DNA of 5,896 bases. It comes from Chitinophagaceae bacterium (GTDB lineage: Bacteria; Bacteroidota; Bacteroidia; Chitinophagales; Chitinophagaceae). The position numbers and the translations under genes are program-made. A model generated the notes under the pieces. The model saw only the letters and a list, made by a program, of their open reading frames with translations, was not told the origin of the DNA and ran no database searches. The stretch is from positions 1 through 5,896 of the forward strand of contig JAEUVL010001085.1 in NCBI GenBank assembly GCA_016786965.1, in the 5' to 3' direction. Shown in pieces: positions 1 through 5,742 of this stretch (position 1 is its first letter; each line of letters opens with the position of its first letter).

Positions 1-557
1 TTTATTTTACTTATAAAACCAACCTGTTAAATGAAGGAAAGGGATATAATTATGGTATATAGATAACGCTGGAAAGATTATTAAATAAAGGGTTCTATTA
101 CATGTTTACATCCTCAGTATTTGAAAGCAATTATAAAGGCAGTGATGATGTATGGAGAAATACAGCATTCAACACGGGATTTGTTACCAATATTTTAGGT
201 GGAAAGGAATTCAAAATGGGGAAAAAAGGATTGATGGGAATTGATACAAAGATTGCATATGCAGGCGGCCAGCCTTTTACTCCTTTCAATATTCAGGCCT
301 CTGAAGCGGCCGGGTATGTAGTGTTCAAAGAGAATGAAGCTTACAGCGAAACGAATGATGCTTATCTGCGCTGGGATTTTAAATTTTCTTATACCCGCAA
401 CGGGAAAAAGGCCACTCAGAAATGGTACATAGACTTTCAGAATGTAACGAACAGGAAGAATATCTATATCAAAACACTGAACCCGAAAACAGGGACTACA
501 GATGTGATCAACCAGATCGGTTTTTTCCCGAACGTAAATTACCAGGTTACTTTTTAA
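1..557 (+). pseudogene. TonB-dependent receptor, C-terminal beta-barrel part, interrupted by an in-frame TAG
   Basis: The gene runs off the left edge. In the frame of codons 3-5, 9-11 and so on, the reading before the stop ends LLNEGKGYNYGI. Then comes TAG at 60-62, and the same frame continues ITLERLLNKGFYYMFTSS for 164 residues to TAA at 555-557. The joined reading (NYG-I-x-ITLERLLNKGFYY, later YKGSDDVWRNTAFN and GFFPNVNYQVTF) is the usual end of Bacteroidota SusC-like or carboxypeptidase-regulatory-domain TonB receptors. These import nutrients or siderophores across the outer membrane using TonB energy. The terminal Phe is the typical signal for barrel assembly by the BAM complex. The downstream ATG at 102 could only start a fragment without signal peptide, plug or most of the barrel, so I do not take it as a true start. 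GAG (Glu) to TAG is the simplest cause, but a sequencing error cannot be excluded. The substrate cannot be inferred because the plug and N-terminus lie outside the window. Confidence 0.8.
60..62 (+). other. In-frame amber (TAG) codon inside the receptor reading frame
   Basis: The codons around it read AAT TAT GGT ATA TAG ATA ACG CTG GAA, that is NYGI-stop-ITLE. Related receptors normally have an acidic residue here (NYGI-D/E-ITLE style), so one G-to-T change of GAG would give this stop. There is no frame change: both sides are in the same frame and look like receptor. If real, it removes the last 164 residues, including the C-terminal Phe. Confidence 0.8.
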
Positions 558-576
558 TTCCTGTAACTTTACCCCT

Positions 577-1620
577 ATGCGCAAACCGGGCTGCAGAATA
601 GGATTCAATGATGGCTTGCTGATGGCAACCGGCATCCCTTTGCTGAGTTTTATTATTCCGATCGTATTCATGGGTTGCAGGTTCAGCAGACCACCATACC
701 TGAGCTGGGATAAGTTTTTTGTAACAATGGGTATTACCACCACTATTTGGCTGGGCAACCGTTATATCATGATCCACAGCCGAACTAAGTACCCTCAGTT
801 TAGCCAGGTGCGGCGGCGGCTTTGGTACCAGTCGGCATTGATGTTATTGTTTACGCTTGCAGCCAATATCAGCCTGGGGCAACTGGCGGATAATGTTTTC
901 CGAAAAGATAACGGTGCACTTACGCTTACTGATATAATCATTCATTCCAATTCCGCAGCTATATTCTGCACTATAATGATCATTGCCATTTATGAAAGTA
1001 TTTATTTCATGAATGAGTTGCGCAAATCCGTAGAAGAAAAAGAACTATTGAAGCAGGAAAGCCTGAAAGCACAATTGAATGCACTGAAGACCCAGGTAAA
1101 CCCACATTTTTTGTTTAATAATCTGAACACATTGGTTTCCGTAATTCCGGAAAACCCTGATCAGGCCATTAAGTTTGTACAGCAGCTATCCAAAGTGTAC
1201 CGGCATATACTGGAGGTACAGGATGAACAGAGTATACCATTGAAGGATGAACTGGATGTGATGCGTGCATATGCTTTTTTATTGCAAACAAGATTTGGCG
1301 ATAATCTGGATATCACCATTGATGTGCCGGAAGAAAAGTTGCGAAAAAAGATTGTTCCCCTTTCCTTGCAGATACTGATGGAGAATGCCATCAAGCACAA
1401 TATTGTTTCATCTGATAAGCCGCTCAAAGTAAGCGTATCCGCCCTGAACGGACGCCTGGTGGTTAGTAACAACCTGCAAAAGAAGAACCAGGTAAATGAA
1501 TCCACCGGTATTGGGTTAGATAATATCCGTAACCGGTGCCGCCTGTTAGGGAACGAGCAGGTAGAAGTAACAGAAAGCGGATCTAATTTCACCGTTTCAA
1601 TTCCTTTGATCGATAACTAA
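577..1620 (+). CDS. LytS/YehU-type sensor histidine kinase (His_kinase family)
   Basis: This is a 347-residue membrane kinase that should autophosphorylate on His and pass phosphate to the LytTR regulator encoded next. Four hydrophobic segments lie near residues 15-33, 46-62, 83-103 and 118-145. There is no large extracytoplasmic domain, so the signal is probably read in or near the membrane. A short charged, probably coiled-coil linker (146-172) leads to the H-box NPHFLFNNLNTL with His177. The ATP-binding part shows the N-box LMENAIKHN (Asn270) and the glycine box STGIGLDNIRNR (309-320), typical of the His_kinase (PF06580) plus HATPase_c arrangement. The ATG at 577 is preferred because it precedes the whole first helix. 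ATG 622 (residue 16) would start inside the segment leading into that helix. The start is 19 bases after the receptor stop, with no terminator seen between them, so read-through is possible. The stimulus is unknown. Confidence 0.93.
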   Translation: MRKPGCRIGFNDGLLMATGIPLLSFIIPIVFMGCRFSRPPYLSWDKFFVTMGITTTIWLGNRYIMIHSRTKYPQFSQVRRRLWYQSALMLLFTLAANISLGQLADNVFRKDNGALTLTDIIIHSNSAAIFCTIMIIAIYESIYFMNELRKSVEEKELLKQESLKAQLNALKTQVNPHFLFNNLNTLVSVIPENPDQAIKFVQQLSKVYRHILEVQDEQSIPLKDELDVMRAYAFLLQTRFGDNLDITIDVPEEKLRKKIVPLSLQILMENAIKHNIVSSDKPLKVSVSALNGRLVVSNNLQKKNQVNESTGIGLDNIRNRCRLLGNEQVEVTESGSNFTVSIPLIDN

Positions 1621-1623
1621 TTT

Positions 1624-2382
1624 ATGCGGGTATTAATAATAGAAGACGAAACCCCTGCGGCCAACCGGCTGACCAAAATGCTTGAGAGCATAGGTGATGA
1701 GATGGAAGTGGTAAAACACCTGGATAGTGTGGAGTCCGGAGTGAGGTATCTTAAAGCGTCTGAGAACATTGATCTGATCTTCATGGATATTCAACTAGGA
1801 GATGGGCTAAGCTTTGATATTTTTCAGCAAATAGAAGTAAAGGTGCCGGTGATATTTACCACGGCATTTGATCAATACACTTTAAAGGCTTTTAAAGTAA
1901 ACAGCATTGATTACTTATTAAAACCGGTTGATGAGAATGAACTGCTGAAAGCAGTAGATAAATACCGGCAACTGTACAGCAATACTGAAAATGGTTTCTC
2001 TGACAAGATATTGAAACTGGTACAGTCCATGAACGGAAATATATACAAAGAACGGTTGCTCATTAAAAAAGGACAACAGTTGAGTTATCTAAGAACTGCT
2101 CATATGGCATACTCCTATGCGGATGGCAAACTTTGCTTTGCCGTGGATTTTGATGGCAATAAACATTTATTGGAACTAAACCTTACACAACTGGAAGATC
2201 AACTGCAGCCGCTAAAATTTTACAGGATCAACAGGCAGTTACTGGTAAATATAGATGCAGTTAGCAAAGTGCATACATGGCTGGGTGGCCGATTAAAACT
2301 GGAACTCAGGCCGTCCACAACAACTGACACAATTGTAAGCCGGGAACGGGTAAATGGGTTTAAAGACTGGTTGGGGCAATAA
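1624..2382 (+). CDS. LytTR-family DNA-binding response regulator
   Basis: This 252-residue protein is the cytoplasmic partner of the kinase just upstream; only 3 bases separate the kinase stop from this ATG, which indicates one transcript. Residues 1-120 form a receiver domain: acidic pair Glu7/Asp8, phosphoacceptor Asp55 in LIFMDIQL, Thr80 in VIFTTAFD, and Lys100-Pro101 in YLLKPVDE. Residues from about 143 to 250 form a LytTR DNA-binding domain, with the family's FYRINRQLLVNIDAV stretch (199-213) and the closing VSRERVNGFKDWL. All key receiver residues are present, so it should be phosphorylatable. LytTR regulators usually bind paired direct repeats in promoters. I could not identify such a site here, so its targets are unknown. 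Its length is normal for the family. Confidence 0.95.
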   Translation: MRVLIIEDETPAANRLTKMLESIGDEMEVVKHLDSVESGVRYLKASENIDLIFMDIQLGDGLSFDIFQQIEVKVPVIFTTAFDQYTLKAFKVNSIDYLLKPVDENELLKAVDKYRQLYSNTENGFSDKILKLVQSMNGNIYKERLLIKKGQQLSYLRTAHMAYSYADGKLCFAVDFDGNKHLLELNLTQLEDQLQPLKFYRINRQLLVNIDAVSKVHTWLGGRLKLELRPSTTTDTIVSRERVNGFKDWLGQ

Positions 2383-2389
2383 AAGTGGG

Positions 2390-2411
2390 AACTAAAGGAA
2401 TCAGTTTAGTT
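2390..2411. terminator. Possible weak bidirectional terminator stem between convergent genes
   Basis: A perfect 7-bp inverted repeat, AACTAAA (2390-2396) and TTTAGTT (2405-2411), encloses 8 bases in the 23-base gap between the LytTR regulator and the convergent AlgH/YqgE gene. It overlaps that gene's stop codon (2406-2408). The stem has one G:C pair and no strong T-run follows, so it would be a weak intrinsic terminator. Its position between convergent stops is the main support. Confidence 0.3.
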
Positions 2412-2957
2412 TAATTGAGGGTCAATCGGAAAATTAACCATCATTTCGTAATCACCCCCCAGGTGCTTGAGTGAATCTTTCCATATCTCACCGTAATTAT
2501 TATGAAAAATTAGTTTACGGTTGGCTTTTACCGTCAGCCAGGTCTTTTCATTCATTTCTGTATTTAGCTGGCCTTCGCTCCAGCCGGAGTAGCCAATATA
2601 AAACCTGATCTTGGCGGGATCGAATGCGGGATCTTTGATGAGGTTGACCACCGCATCAAAATCGCCACCCCAATAAACACCTTTAATTACTTCCTGGCCA
2701 CCGGGAATTTCATCCGGATACTGATGCAGAAAATGAATTGAATCCAATTGCACCGGTCCGCCATAATATACGGGTACTTTATGGCCTTCTAATTCAGGGA
2801 TAAGCTCATCGAGGGTGTTTTCATACTGGCGGTTTAGAACAAAACCAAAACTACCTTCCTCTTTATGTTCACATAAAAAAACGACTGTTCTCAGAAAGTT
2901 AGGGTCTTTCAGAAAAGGGTCTGCAATCAGTAATATGCCGGGGGCCGGGTCAATCAT
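2406..2957 (-). CDS. YqgE/AlgH family protein (UPF0301)
   Basis: This 183-residue cytoplasmic protein belongs to the UPF0301/DUF179 family, of normal length (about 180-190). Family signatures are all visible: PGILLIADPFLKDPNFLRTV near the N-terminus (6-25), CEHKEEGSFGFVLNR (29-43), PVYYGGPVQLDSIHFLH (62-78), GVYWGGDFD (93-101) and RFYIGYSGWSEGQL (118-131). There is no signal peptide or membrane segment. The name AlgH comes from an alginate-regulation link in Pseudomonas, but no biochemical activity is established for the family, so the gene symbol is left blank. The gene stands alone, convergent with the LytTR pair and divergent from the sensor kinase at 3111, whose 153-bp intergenic region it shares. 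The ATG at 2955-2957 is placed just before the conserved block, as in relatives. Confidence 0.93.
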   Translation of the reverse strand: MIDPAPGILLIADPFLKDPNFLRTVVFLCEHKEEGSFGFVLNRQYENTLDELIPELEGHKVPVYYGGPVQLDSIHFLHQYPDEIPGGQEVIKGVYWGGDFDAVVNLIKDPAFDPAKIRFYIGYSGWSEGQLNTEMNEKTWLTVKANRKLIFHNNYGEIWKDSLKHLGGDYEMMVNFPIDPQLN

Positions 2958-2984
2958 ACTCTAATTTAGTACAAATTTCATTTC

Positions 2985-3004
2985 CTGCGTTTTGTAAAAG
3001 GCAG
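2985..3004. repeat. Imperfect 20-bp palindrome in the divergent promoter region
   Basis: The sequence reads CTGC-G-TTTT-GT-AAAA-G-GCAG. CTGC pairs with GCAG and TTTT with AAAA, so 16 of the 20 positions are symmetric. It lies 28 bases upstream of the AlgH/YqgE start, on the side facing the sensor-kinase gene. The shape suits a dimeric regulator site, but no known motif is recognised, so an operator role is inference. Confidence 0.4.
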
Positions 3005-3013
3005 TTAAAATAA

Positions 3014-3040
3014 GGTCTATACCCTGCAAAGGGTATAGCC
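3014..3040. repeat. Perfect 8-bp inverted repeat (hairpin or operator) between divergent genes
   Basis: CTATACCC (3017-3024) and GGGTATAG (3031-3038) are exact reverse complements around the 6-base loop TGCAAA. If one T (3016) is bulged, GG (3014-3015) also pairs with CC (3039-3040), giving a 10-bp stem. It sits about 70 bases upstream of the GTG of the sensor kinase and about 60 bases upstream of the AlgH/YqgE ATG. It could be a dyad operator or a leader hairpin in either transcript. It is not placed like a terminator for any gene seen here. Confidence 0.5.
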
Positions 3041-3056
3041 GGTAGTTTTTCCGGAG

Positions 3057-3064
3057 TATTTTTG
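3057..3064 (+). promoter_or_regulatory. Possible Bacteroidota -7 box for the sensor kinase gene
   Basis: TATTTTTG matches the Bacteroidota primary-sigma -7 consensus TAnnTTTG at every fixed position and lies 46 bases before the GTG start. No TTG-type -33 element is found at the expected spacing of about 19-21 bases upstream, so support is partial. Confidence 0.28.
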
Positions 3065-3110
3065 TATGCTGCCCTGCGTTGAGTATCTTAGGCCGCACTA
3101 ATACATTCAA

Positions 3111-4451
3111 GTGAAGAGAATTTTTACCGTAATAACAGTTTTGATCAGCCTTTCCTTGATAGGCATTATTGTCATTCAGATATCCTGGCTGAATAATATG
3201 GTGCTGCTTAGAGAGGAACAAATTAAGCAAAGTGTTCAGGCTAGTACTGAGTCTGTGGCGAATGAACTCGCACAACAAAAAGGGAGCTTTGGTGCAAGTC
3301 CAAATACGAAACGTGGATTTTTATCAGAAGGGATCAACCTGGATATGTTTAAACCTTTGAGCATAGGGAGGGGAGTAGATGTAAGAGAGGTGAAAGAAAA
3401 GATAGAGAAAGCTTTTTTACAAAAGAATCTGAAGAATATCCGTTTTGAATTTGGGATTGCCTCATTTGATAACAACGGGAATACCCATTGGGAGAAAGTA
3501 TCACCTGATTTTATCCGGGTATTTGAAAATACGGCTGATAATATACATTCAAATTTTGAGATCAGGGCATTGAGCGGGACTGCCGGCGAAAATCTTAGTA
3601 TAAATGAAGCGCTGTTTGTATCGGTGCCTAATATAAAAGGACTGGTATTTAAATCGTTGCGATGGAGAATTGCCACTTCTGTTTTTTTTACGGTAATTAT
3701 CCTGGCTGCATTTTATCTAACGGTCCGCACCATGCTGCGACAGAAAAAGCTTGGTGAGATAAAGAATGATTTCATTAACAATATGACGCATGAGTTCAAA
3801 ACACCCATAGCCACCATATCACTGGCAGTGGATGCCATGCGAAACGAGAAAGTGATCTCGGACCGGGAGAAACTGGGGTATTTCAGTGGTATAATTAAAG
3901 AAGAAAACCAGCGGATGAACCGCCAGGTGGAAACCATCTTAAAAGCTTCTCAACTGGAAAAACAGGAAGTGGACCTTAACCTGAAACCTGTACACGTACA
4001 TGAGATAATACAGGATGTAGTAGATAATTTTGTACTGCAACTGGAAGAGAAATCAGGAAAAGTAGAATTACAGTTAAACGCCCAGCATGATCTTATTAAT
4101 GCAGATGAAGTGCATTTGTCGAACCTGGTAAACAACCTTGTAGATAATGCGGTGAAATATGGCAAAGAAAATACACCACCGGTTATCAAACTATCTACAA
4201 GTTCAAATGGAAAGTACTTCACCATGCGGATCGAGGATAACGGTATTGGTATGAACAGGGATACCGTGAAACGTATCTTCGAGCGGTTTTACAGGGCACA
4301 TACCGGCAACGTGCATAATGTAAAAGGATTTGGGTTGGGATTAAGTTATGTAAAAGCCATGGTAGAAGCTCATGATGGAGACATAAAGGCAGAAAGCACT
4401 TTGGGAAAAGGAAGCATCTTTACTGTGGATCTGCCATTGAAAAAAAATTAA
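3111..4451 (+). CDS. Transmembrane sensor histidine kinase (HisKA/HATPase_c), no adjacent response regulator
   Basis: This 446-residue inner-membrane kinase has a first helix at about residues 5-26, a roughly 155-residue periplasmic region (about 30-183) of no family I recognise, and a second helix at about 185-207. A short linker without a clear HAMP domain leads to the HisKA helix pair with phosphoacceptor His227 in NNMTHEFKTPIATI. The ATPase domain carries the N-box NNLVDNAVKYG (Asn346), the G1 box EDNGIGM (375-381), the F-box FERFYR (390-395), the G2 box GFGLGLSYV (406-414) and GKGSIF. All catalytic motifs are intact. The start is GTG: an in-frame TAA at 3099-3101 rules out any earlier ATG, and GTG gives a sensible MKRIFTVITV signal anchor. 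Relatives in Bacteroidota are often followed by an OmpR-type regulator. Here the next gene is convergent queA, so the partner must be encoded elsewhere. The ligand is unknown. Confidence 0.94.
   Translation: MKRIFTVITVLISLSLIGIIVIQISWLNNMVLLREEQIKQSVQASTESVANELAQQKGSFGASPNTKRGFLSEGINLDMFKPLSIGRGVDVREVKEKIEKAFLQKNLKNIRFEFGIASFDNNGNTHWEKVSPDFIRVFENTADNIHSNFEIRALSGTAGENLSINEALFVSVPNIKGLVFKSLRWRIATSVFFTVIILAAFYLTVRTMLRQKKLGEIKNDFINNMTHEFKTPIATISLAVDAMRNEKVISDREKLGYFSGIIKEENQRMNRQVETILKASQLEKQEVDLNLKPVHVHEIIQDVVDNFVLQLEEKSGKVELQLNAQHDLINADEVHLSNLVNNLVDNAVKYGKENTPPVIKLSTSSNGKYFTMRIEDNGIGMNRDTVKRIFERFYRAHTGNVHNVKGFGLGLSYVKAMVEAHDGDIKAESTLGKGSIFTVDLPLKKN
4448..4451. other. TTAA shared as both stop codons of convergent genes
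   Basis: TAA at 4449-4451 ends the sensor kinase on the + strand. The complement of TTA at 4448-4450 is the TAA of queA on the - strand. The two coding regions therefore overlap by 4 bases, with no room between them for a terminator. Transcripts must end inside the opposing gene or by another mechanism. Confidence 0.9.
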
Positions 4452-5680
4452 TCTTCTTTCCTCCACAGCAAACTTCCATCTCCATAGCTGAGAAAACGAA
4501 AATCATGCTTCAGAGCATACTCGTACACTTTTTTCCAGTCTTCACCAATCAGGGCGGCTACCAGCAGCAGCAAAGTTGATTGCGGCTGGTGAAAATTAGT
4601 AACCAGCCCTTGTACAATTTTAAATTTATACCCTGGAACAATCAATATCTGTGTTTTGGTAATTAGCTTTTCACTATTATTTTTTTTCATCCAATTTAGC
4701 AGGGCATTCAAAGAAGTGCTTGCTGTTATCTTCTTTTTTTCAAGTTCATAAGCTTCCCATTGTGACAGAAAAAGGGGTTGCTGCGTATCGTATAGTGAAA
4801 GTTTTACGCCCAGCCAATAGATGCTTTCAAGTGTCCGAAGCGAAGTGGTGCCGACTGCAATGATCGGTTCTTCAAGATCTTTTAATAAGTTTTCTATCAG
4901 ACTTTTTGATACTTCAATCCACTCCGCATGCATGTCATGCCCCAACATGGTTTCACTCTTAACGGGCTTAAATGTACCTGCGCCTACATGAAGGGTAACA
5001 AATTCTCTTACCACATGTATATTGTCCAAATCATTAAAAATGGTTGGAGTAAAATGTAAGCCGGCTGTTGGCGCTGCCACAGACCCGTCTGTTGCAGCAT
5101 AAATAGTTTGATATCTTACTTTATCTGTTTCTTCTGCATTTCTTTTTATGTATGGCGGAAGCGGTATCGCACCGGTAAAGTGTAATACTTCAGCAAAACT
5201 TAAACTGGCAGGCGTCCAGGAAAGTTCAATGATAAATGTGCCAGTTCTTTTTTCATGATATGTTGCCTCCAGAATAATTTTTTGGTTGGAAACATTGATT
5301 TCTTTTTGCAGTACCTGCCCCGCTTTCCATTTAGAGGCCCCGCCTACTAAGCAATGCCAAAACACTTTTTCTTTTTGTAACATGGCTGTAGTAATATCTG
5401 CATATTGCTCATGTGGCTCCAGGCAAAATATTTCTATAACGCCACCTGTTTCTTTTTGGAAAAGTAACCTCGCTTCAATGACTTTGGTATTATTAAATAC
5501 CAGTACCGAATCTTCCGGGATATATTTTGAAATTTGCCGGTACGTATCCGTTTTTATTCCCCCATTTTTATAGATGAGTAATTTGGAAGCATCCCTTTCT
5601 GCAAGCGGATATTTTGCAATCCGTTCCTCAGGTAGGGAATAGGTGAAATCGTTGATGGATATGTTCCTGGGATCTGTCAT
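4448..5680 (-). CDS. queA: S-adenosylmethionine:tRNA ribosyltransferase-isomerase QueA (long form)
   Basis: QueA transfers and isomerises the ribosyl group of AdoMet onto preQ1 at wobble position 34 of tRNAs for Asp, Asn, His and Tyr, giving epoxyqueuosine. It acts in the cytoplasm. Family motifs appear in order: DFTYSLPEERIAKYPLAERD (11-30), LVFNNTKVIEARL (60-72), FTGAIPLPPYI (168-178), RYQTIYA (189-195), GSVAAPTAGLHFT (199-211), TLHVGAGTFKPV (229-240), AVGTTSLRTLES (275-286), TNFHQPQSTLLLL (361-373) and RFLSYGDGSLL (395-405). At 410 residues it is longer than the E. coli enzyme (about 356). Most of the extra length is an insertion of roughly 40-45 residues between RTLES and TQILIVPGYKFK (about 287-342). 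This suggests the long Bacteroidota variant, so a shorter canonical copy may exist elsewhere in the genome. The ATG at 5678-5680 lies 1 base past an inverted repeat. A DUF3052 gene lies upstream on the same strand, 39 bases away. Confidence 0.95.
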   Translation of the reverse strand: MTDPRNISINDFTYSLPEERIAKYPLAERDASKLLIYKNGGIKTDTYRQISKYIPEDSVLVFNNTKVIEARLLFQKETGGVIEIFCLEPHEQYADITTAMLQKEKVFWHCLVGGASKWKAGQVLQKEINVSNQKIILEATYHEKRTGTFIIELSWTPASLSFAEVLHFTGAIPLPPYIKRNAEETDKVRYQTIYAATDGSVAAPTAGLHFTPTIFNDLDNIHVVREFVTLHVGAGTFKPVKSETMLGHDMHAEWIEVSKSLIENLLKDLEEPIIAVGTTSLRTLESIYWLGVKLSLYDTQQPLFLSQWEAYELEKKKITASTSLNALLNWMKKNNSEKLITKTQILIVPGYKFKIVQGLVTNFHQPQSTLLLLVAALIGEDWKKVYEYALKHDFRFLSYGDGSLLWRKED

Positions 5681-5681
5681 G

Positions 5682-5700
5682 ATACAACTAACTGTTGTAT
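5682..5700 (-). repeat. 7-bp inverted repeat abutting the queA start codon
   Basis: On the + strand ATACAAC (5682-5688) and GTTGTAT (5694-5700) are exact reverse complements around the loop TAACT. In the queA mRNA this would form a hairpin ending 1 base before the AUG. It lacks a following U-run, so it is not an intrinsic terminator for the upstream gene. It could limit ribosome access or be a protein-binding dyad; the stem is AU-rich with two G:C pairs. No preQ1 riboswitch features are visible. Confidence 0.5.
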
Positions 5701-5711
5701 TAAGTGAATAA

Positions 5712-5742
5712 TAAAAATACTATCGTTTACTTAATGGAACAA
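5712..5742 (-). promoter_or_regulatory. Candidate Bacteroidota promoter for queA
   Basis: Read on the - strand, TTG (5742-5740) is followed after 20 bases by TATTTTTA (5719-5712). This resembles the TTTG-N19-21-TAnnTTTG pattern with one mismatch at the last base of the -7 box. The -33 part lies inside the end of the DUF3052 gene. Transcription would start near 5705, giving a leader of about 25 bases that is mostly the inverted repeat before queA. AT-rich intergenic DNA makes chance matches likely. Confidence 0.33.

Noticed and set aside
102..557. ATG at 102 as the true start of a small 151-residue protein
   Set aside because: The same frame continues upstream as receptor sequence, interrupted only by TAG 60-62. 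The fragment has no signal peptide and starts in the middle of a barrel strand.
564..571. TAACTTTA just before the LytS-type kinase as a -7 promoter box
   Set aside because: The last base deviates from TAnnTTTG, no -33 element lies at the right distance, and transcription would start at the ATG itself.
2972..2979. GAAATTTG (- strand) as a -7 box for the AlgH/YqgE gene
   Set aside because: The first base mismatches the consensus and no TTG is found about 20 bases upstream. It is too weak to list as a promoter.
2961..3278. Open frame of 105 codons on the - strand across the divergent region
   Set aside because: It overlaps the start of the well-supported sensor kinase and both dyads, has no recognisable domain and is low-complexity in style. 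It is a chance frame.
4440..4447. Run of eight A as a programmed frameshift site at the end of the sensor kinase
   Set aside because: It lies two codons before the stop, after all conserved motifs, and a shift would only alter the last residues. No stimulating structure is evident.
5286..5573. Open frame of 95 codons on the + strand inside queA
   Set aside because: It is antisense to a conserved enzyme, Cys/Ser/Phe-rich as antisense frames usually are, and shows no domain.
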